Source: Anarhynchus alexandrinus (lineage: Eukaryota; Chordata; Aves; Charadriiformes; Charadriidae). From it: DNA of 64,000 bases. Numbering within the stretch: the stretch's first letter is position 1; each line of letters begins with the position of its first letter. The position numbers and the translations under genes are program-made. Below the pieces are notes generated by a model. That model was not told where the DNA came from and searched no databases. It saw only the letters and a list, made by a program, of their open reading frames with translations. The DNA lies in the NCBI GenBank assembly GCA_008711295.1, contig VUYV01000081.1:629910-693909 (forward strand), read 5' to 3'. Below, piece by piece: positions 59,101 through 64,000 of this stretch.

Positions 59101-62100
59101 AGCCTGGCTCTCTTCCCGTTACGCCTGCTCATGATAGGACTTTTCTGCCAATCCACTTGTTCCGTTACCAAACCGGCCGTTTCCCAGACGTTGCTGTGGC
59201 TGACATGCACCTACAAAAGGCAGCTTTAACGTCTCCATCACTGTGTGTAACTAAAGCTATATTTCTGCTATGACATGAAATAATGTCTCAGATCAAACCT
59301 CCCAGAAAGCTTGCCAAGGCACACGCTATCCAGACCTGTCCCAGGCAAACGGTGTCTCCTGGAAAATGGAGGGCTCATCCAAACAGGGAGACCAAGAGTG
59401 AGGCTGTAAGTGCTTTAGAGAGAAAACAGTCTCCACTGTTCAGCTTTGGGCATTTGGTCTCACACCCTTGATGCGTGGTTTAAACTAGGAGAGTTAATTA
59501 TAAAGGTAGTTTTAAAGTGCAGTAACTAAGCCACGCTAGCTTGCTTCCAAGACATCTTAATTTAGAAGTCAATCTCATTTTGTTCAATTCATTCAGGCCT
59601 AAACGAAGAACTTCATTCTGAACAACAGCATCTACCTGGGGTTTCTGTGAAACTTAACTAGTGCACTTTAAACATGCATCCCTACTTAATTAGGCTGTGT
59701 CCCTCCTAGATAATCCCCAAACTAAGGAATTTCATCCTCGGGACTAGTATTGCTGGTGGAAGGAGTTGCAAACATCCCTTCCAGAAGGAAGATGAAGACG
59801 GGTGTACGGTCACACACAACTGCCACTTGACTGGTGTGCTCCTGTGAACTGTTATTGCTACGTACAGCATAACGACTCATTAAACCCCAGGACCATTTGG
59901 AAGCAGACATGTTTTATGGGTGGGAGAGACTCTGAAGTTGCTTTCTCTATTTCAGGTAGAAGAAGAAATCAAGTCTGATCTCTACATTTTGTTCTTCCAT
60001 ATAGTCCAGCGAATCCCTGAATACCTTATTCATCTACAGGTAGGGCCCCAGGATGGAAAATGTCTTGTTGAACTCTTATCACAACATGTGACTTTTAACT
60101 CAGAGCTGGTATCCAGGCCCCTACAGGGCTCTGGCTAACCCAGTGGGATCTCTGAGAAAATCTTTGAAAGGGAAAGCCAGCTGGGAATGGTTTAATTTTC
60201 ATCATTTTCACCTGAAGCTTGCTTTGATTGGCCAGTTTCTCCATTGGGCCATTGGACAGAACTAACTTTTGTCCCCTTGGAAGCCGAAAGCTCTGCTGCC
60301 TGCTGCGCTGGGAGAACAGGAGGCCAGAGATAGGGCACATAGCATGGCTGAGGTTGGAAGGGACCTTTAAGATCATCTAGTTCTAACCCCCCTGCCCTGG
60401 GCAGGGACACCTCCCACCAGCCCAGGTTGCTCCAAGCCCCGTCCAACCTGGCCTTGAACACCTCCAGGGATGGGGCAGCCACAGCTTCTCTGGGCAACCT
60501 GGGCCAGTGCCTCACCACCCTCACAGTGAAAAATTTCTTCCTTGTATCTATTCCAAATCTAACCTCCTTCCATCTACTGTGAGCTCTGACCTAATTCCTG
60601 GAACAGAACTGGCCTCTTTGCTGAGTGGTCCACATACCTGTTAGCTGCGAGACGGAGAGGGCCAGAGGCTCCTAGGGCCCAAAACCAGAGCTTGCTGATA
60701 AAAGGAGTTCTGGTTCACAGGAGGGTTATCTGAATTGTCCTAAAACATTTCAGAGAAGGCAAATAACACAGAAAGCAAGCCTGACAAAAAACAAGAGATG
60801 GGGTTTTTTATGCAATGCTAAACTCAACCAGTGCATCACCCACACATCCCATGATTACCTTTACAGTGGTTACTTGTGTATTTGCACTAGAACAGTGGGA
60901 GGTAGGCCCCGTCCAAGTCATTCAGAAACTGGTGCTGCCTAGAAGAGCTCCCACCGTGCTCCCCCAGGGCAGTGCTATGGGCACTCCAGAGCACTAATCC
61001 ACGGTCCAATAGCACCTTCTCCCCGGAAAGCATTAGGACACCCTCCAAACAGCCTGCTCTCCTCTGTGCCCCAGAATGTCCTGAAGTTCACGGAGCAAGA
61101 GCATCCTGACTATTACCTGCTGCTGGTGTGTGTGCAGCGCCTCCGGGTTTTCATCTCACACTATAGCCTCCTCTTCCAATGCAATGAAGACCTGCTGATA
61201 CAGAAGAGGAAAAAGCTGAAGAAGTAAGCACAACATCAGCTCATTCTCTCTATCACCAGGGAAAGGGAGGTGTGGGGGAAGCCTGGAAACTGGGGCTTTA
61301 GGGCCAGGCAAGGTCAACAGGCACATTGCTCTGTTGAAATAAAACAAAGCCCTTTGCATATGAATGCTGGAGAAAGCCCACTCTTGGCATTCGTCCTCCA
61401 AACTGAGGTCAGATTTGGGGTGGGCCCTTCTGTCTAACTCTGACAGTGAAAGGAAAATCAGTTTAATCCTTCTAAACACAGCAGCCGTGTGGTTCATGGG
61501 AACATTTGCTTTCTTAAGCTGACGGCAAAGTCACTCCCCAGTGGGAGAATACACGGGGACTCAGCTGTTTTGGCAGCTCAGGGCCCTGGTGAATGCCAAG
61601 TCCGTTGCTGGAAGCCCTCATAGGCTAAGACTGAGAAAGAATAGTGTTATCTTGTTTTACTGGGGGAGCAGGGTGGGAGAAACAAAAGCCTCCCATAACC
61701 TGTGTGAGATGAACTGTGATAGAAACAACCCTGAATGTAGATTCCCAAGTTGTGGTTCAGAAGAGCTCTCTGACATCAAGAGTTTCTACTAAAACCAAAA
61801 TCTGGTTGCCTTAGCTCCTTGTGATGATTCACTGGTGGAGCAGGGCAATACCAAACTTCAAGGAAAGCTTTCAAATATGGAGAGTGGTAAAGGGCTGGAG
61901 CAGACGGCTGGGGAGGGACTGCTATCAGGAGAGGCATTAAGAACAGGACAGAAAGCAGGATGCCCTGCTACTGGGACAGACTAGGTGGAACAGGTCCTTC
62001 CTTGGGGCGGGAAGAGGTGAATGGGAATATTAAGGTCCCTCCCAGCCCTGTTTTCTGTGATTCTACATGCTCGTGCTCATTCCCTGCCTTATTTCTTAGC

Positions 62101-64000
62101 ACGACGATGGATTTCTCCTCCCTCAGGTCATCCCTGGTCAAGTTGTACAAAGGTCTCACCTCTCAGTGTACAAGCCAAGAGGTTTCTCCAACGCCCAGTG
62201 CGGCATCTATCCGGGACAGCGGGATTCACTCTGAAGAGACAATACAGTCATTCCCACCAGCACCCTCCTCTGGCACGACAACCCCGTAAGCCTACTGTCC
62301 TAGTAGAAGGCTTTCAAAGTAGGCTGAAAGCTGTCTCCTCACCCATGCTATGCCCGTGACACTGGGCAGTTACAGACTGTCATTTCCAAGACTACTCCCT
62401 GTGTAGAGAAATGAAGGGTTGGCTCCTCCCTGCTATCCACTACCACGTGGCTTACAAGCAGGAAACATTTGAGAGCTCTACCCAGGGCTGTCAGTGCTCT
62501 TGCTAGCTGTCTTAACAGCGTTCCAGGGAGGACGTTTATTTGTGTAGGCCTGGCAGTGGTGCGCACTTATTCACTGCCAACATTACAAGAGCTAAGAAAC
62601 ATGACCAAGGTCTCAGACTAGCAAAAAAAGTACTTTTCCACACAGCACATCATCGAGTGATGGGACTCACTATCACAAGATGCAAGTACCAATGGGTTCA
62701 AAACCACACAAGACTAATTCAAGGAAGTCAGGGCTGCTGGTAGCACCTGGCAAAGTCTTTGGCCATTTCTAGCCTACTGATAGGTGCCAACTGAGATGAC
62801 GATCAGAGAAGCACACTAGACTTGCCTTCTTTCTTATGTCAGCAATTTGTGGCTGCTGTACTTCCTTTGACGCCAACAAGAAGAGTTTGGCTTCCTTATT
62901 CTGAGTCCCCCTCAAGTGGCAGCGTTACTAGATCAATCTCTAGCCTCCTTCTCACCAGACTACCCAAGCCAATCTCCCTCCCTTCGCAGGGATGCGCCAG
63001 GCCCCCATCTTGGTAGCCTCAGCTGACACCTCCCCAGTTTCCCCACATTCATCCTGAACTGAGGACCCAACATGGGTCCAGGTGGGGCCTCATCAGCACT
63101 GAACGGAACGGGGGAAAATAACTCCCCAAACTCGGCTGGCCACACAGCTCCTAACACAGCTCAGGTCATGGTTTGCCTTGTCTGCCATGAGAGCATGCTG
63201 TCACCTCATCTTCACCCTGGCATTGGCTATAACCCCAAGTTCATAGCAGGGCTGCTGCTCAGCCCAAATCTCCCAGCCTGGTGTGATGCATGGGGTTACC
63301 TTGCCCCACATGCAGAGCTCTGCATATCTTCAACATCACAAGGTTTCTGTTCCCCCACCTCCATTCATTATGTCCCCAGAAGATGGCAGTGGGACTTTCC
63401 TGACTAGTGGTCATTAAGCATGGTGGAGCTACCCACCCTGCACCTAATGCCTCATCCAGTGCCGTATTCTGCTGACTTACCTGGAGCACACGGAGGGTAG
63501 GAGCCCTCTAAGTACTCCTGACACACTTCTGGGGACAGAGTCACCCTACCCAAGAGAGGAACCCTGTCTATCTGAAAACACAATCAGACCACAGGAAAGT
63601 AAGACACAGTCCCTACGCTACTGAAAGAGAAGAAAAGTAAAAATCCAGCATGCAGATGAACAGGAGAGGGCTGGAGCAGTTGGCTTCTCATCTCAGTTTC
63701 TATTCATTTCATGGTGTAGAGCACAAAAGTCAGCCAAAGCTACGGGATAAGCAGTGCTTTCCCTGCAAGTTTGCTCCTGCTAACCCAGCCAGGCAATTTC
63801 AATTAATGGCAGCTCTGTTACTGTTCTCCAAGATATGAAAATACTTTTTGACCTTAAAAGCAAGAGAATGGGGCTGGGGTAACGAGGGGGGAGGGGGAAT
63901 TGTCATGCTGTCTCTCGGTCATCCTTTAGTATTCCACTTCCTTCTTTTTTTTTTAATTTTGTTTCTTATTTTAAGGCATTTGATGCCCCAGATGAAGAAA
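41168..64000 (+). CDS. ARHGEF33: ARHGEF33: Rho guanine nucleotide exchange factor 33 (3' end outside window)
   Basis: Fourteen coding exons sum to 1,542 nt (514 codons) and stay in frame to the window edge. The protein starts MDSNKQEGETESVPV. Residues 25-119 are an alpha-helical, coiled-coil-type segment (QELSRIQHGEYALEEKV, KQEEMQQKIEQLQQEKRRES). Residues about 262-450 are the DH domain, from LELLESERKYVINLSLI to LLFQCNEDLLIQKRKKL. A Ser/Pro-rich linker follows (IRDSGIHSEE). DH domains catalyse GDP release from Rho-family GTPases; this family lacks the usual PH domain directly after DH, and none is seen here. The peptide follows human ARHGEF33 throughout, with exon 6 the most diverged. CR1 copies sit in four introns, one of them touching a splice donor. 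Confidence 0.97.
41190..44595. other. ARHGEF33 intron 1, nothing recognised
   Basis: Several open frames of 70-175 codons occur on both strands, but none has splice context or family features. Confidence 0.5.
44596..44645 (+). CDS. ARHGEF33: ARHGEF33 coding exon 2
   Basis: Fifty nt after a CCCACAG acceptor read ETESVPVSTPATQISQ, aligned with the human segment ending PSTQIYQ. Donor CAG|GTAAAG. Confidence 0.9.
44646..50618. other. ARHGEF33 intron 2, large
   Basis: Nearly 6 kb without a recognised exon. The only clear element is the TA/CA microsatellite at 46988. Open frames such as 45023-45577 look like chance. Confidence 0.5.
46988..47018. repeat. (TA)n(CA)n(TA)n compound microsatellite
   Basis: Alternating TA, then CA, then TA over about 30 bp. 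Confidence 0.88.
50619..50783 (+). CDS. ARHGEF33: ARHGEF33 coding exon 3: coiled coil
   Basis: LQALASELKAGFTEAMQEL, then EYALEEKVKSCRCAMEEKV and AEMKNSLNTFK, nearly identical to human. Phase 0 both sides. Confidence 0.98.
52426..52547 (+). CDS. ARHGEF33: ARHGEF33 coding exon 4: coiled coil
   Basis: EELSDAKSMIEEISAKQEEM, then QQKIEQLQQEKRRESRKVKA. Donor AA|GTAAGG; the open frame starting upstream at 52342 is intronic. Confidence 0.97.
53462..53604 (+). CDS. ARHGEF33: ARHGEF33 coding exon 5
   Basis: RAQKDDHGSQTVPTPLQGSP, then FRSINLPEPVLINEDFTSLL. The motif SPFRSIN-PEPVL is shared with human. Confidence 0.96.
54095..54317 (+). repeat. CR1 LINE 3' fragment in ARHGEF33 intron 5
   Basis: Sense copy with GAAATTTTTCACTCAGGG at its left end and ATTCTATGAT at its right end, stopping about 100 bp before exon 6. 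Confidence 0.93.
54416..54475 (+). CDS. ARHGEF33: ARHGEF33 coding exon 6
   Basis: Sixty nt read SDTRIMPMGEGSVKVVGGP. It is poorly conserved but has an AACAG acceptor, a G|GTAGGA donor and matching phases. Confidence 0.9.
55684..55899 (+). CDS. ARHGEF33: ARHGEF33 coding exon 7
   Basis: Residues 188-259 with VWKQPKDTKDWGDEYISKEQ and SSADNIICEPSLA. The donor G|GTAAGG is at 55900; CR1 sequence begins about 4 bp after the exon. Confidence 0.95.
55904..55999 (+). repeat. Short CR1 3' end abutting the exon 7 donor
   Basis: From GACGTGGTTTGGTGGTGG to AATTCTGTGATTCT it aligns with the end of the copy at 693-1127. Confidence 0.9.
56634..56763 (+). CDS. ARHGEF33: ARHGEF33 coding exon 8: start of DH domain
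   Basis: RQNIALELLESERKYVINLS, then LILKIKATLQGPDVKRSTKE. The exon contains the first DH conserved helix. Confidence 0.97.
58010..58142 (+). CDS. ARHGEF33: ARHGEF33 coding exon 9: DH domain
   Basis: FFPNSLRYLVQQHVDLLHAL, then QERVLSWPRQGILGDIFLKL. Donor GAG|GTATGT. Confidence 0.98.
58972..59055 (+). CDS. ARHGEF33: ARHGEF33 coding exon 10: DH domain
   Basis: NNFLDYYVAYLRDLPECISL, then IHVVILKE. Acceptor TTCGTAAG. Confidence 0.97.
59956..60039 (+). CDS. ARHGEF33: ARHGEF33 coding exon 11: DH domain
   Basis: EEEIKSDLYILFFHIVQRIP, then EYLIHLQ; the QRIPEY segment is a DH conserved region. Confidence 0.98.
60338..60590 (-). repeat. CR1 LINE 3' fragment in ARHGEF33 intron 11
   Basis: Antisense copy holding the 96-bp block (60385-60480) identical to copies at 2605 and 10994. 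Confidence 0.93.
61075..61223 (+). CDS. ARHGEF33: ARHGEF33 coding exon 12: end of DH domain
   Basis: NVLKFTEQEHPDYYLLLVCV, then QRLRVFISHYSLLFQCNEDL. Donor AA|GTAAGC. Confidence 0.98.
62025..62068 (+). repeat. Degenerate CR1 3' tail
   Basis: ATTAAGGTCCCTCCCAGCCC followed by TGTGATTCTA resembles the CR1 end, 60 bp before exon 13. Confidence 0.55.
62127..62285 (+). CDS. ARHGEF33: ARHGEF33 coding exon 13: post-DH linker
   Basis: SSLVKLYKGLTSQCTSQEVS, then SIRDSGIHSEETIQSFPPAP. Acceptor CCCTCAG, donor CC|GTAAGC. Confidence 0.96.
62540..62760 (+). repeat. Ancient CR1/L3-like LINE remnant
   Basis: The run ACTTTTCCACACAGCACATC and later GGGTTCAAAACCACACAAGA resemble the 3' region of old amniote CR1/L3-type LINEs. 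It is strongly diverged. Confidence 0.45.
62985..63260 (-). repeat. Diverged CR1 fragment (internal part)
   Basis: GGTCCAGGTGGGGCCTCATC and the GGCTGGCCACAC segment match the antisense region upstream of the CR1 3' end seen in the 15010 copy. The usual tail is absent. Confidence 0.7.
63976..64000 (+). CDS. ARHGEF33: ARHGEF33 coding exon 14 (cut by window edge)
   Basis: After acceptor TTTTAAG it reads P-HLMPQMKK, aligned with human HLMPPVKK. It continues outside the window. Confidence 0.9.

Overview
This is nuclear DNA from a bird. The sign is the many CR1 LINE fragments, most cut off at the 5' end and finishing in the avian-style ATTCTGTG/ATTCTATG 3' tail. The gene order (SRSF7, DHX57, MORN2, ARHGEF33) matches the block on human 2p22. 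Genes are split into short vertebrate-type exons, so most long open frames here are chance or repeat-derived. I assembled every gene by matching exon peptides to known orthologues (recalled, no search was run) and by checking GT/AG borders and reading-frame phase.

Region by region. 1-5,280: 3' end of SRSF7 on +, four terminal exons of the arginine/serine domain, stop at 4999 and poly(A) signal at 5259. 5,280-8,660: convergent intergenic DNA and the DHX57 3'UTR. 8,662-28,440: DHX57 on -, a complete RNA helicase gene with 23 coding exons that close in frame to 1,366 residues, plus a likely untranslated first exon. 27,890-28,510: a CpG-rich shared promoter from which DHX57 (-) and MORN2 (+) diverge. 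28,440-33,060: MORN2 on +, two coding exons, with an apparent frameshift in the last one. 33,060-41,000: CR1-rich DNA holding a well-formed 54-codon exon (36,997-37,159) that I cannot assign; two neighbouring phase-compatible exons suggest a small undescribed gene. 41,035-64,000: ARHGEF33 on +, 14 coding exons (514 codons) covering the N-terminal coiled coil and the whole DH domain; the gene runs off the right edge.

The genes do not form a pathway. SRSF7 is a splicing factor, DHX57 a DEAH-box helicase, MORN2 a small MORN-repeat protein linked to sperm and phagocytosis, and ARHGEF33 a Rho exchange factor. The clearest regulatory link is the shared DHX57/MORN2 promoter. The points most worth following are the unassigned exon cluster between MORN2 and ARHGEF33, the MORN2 frameshift, the early stop in SRSF7 just before a still-readable family tail, and a CR1 fragment that abuts an ARHGEF33 splice donor.
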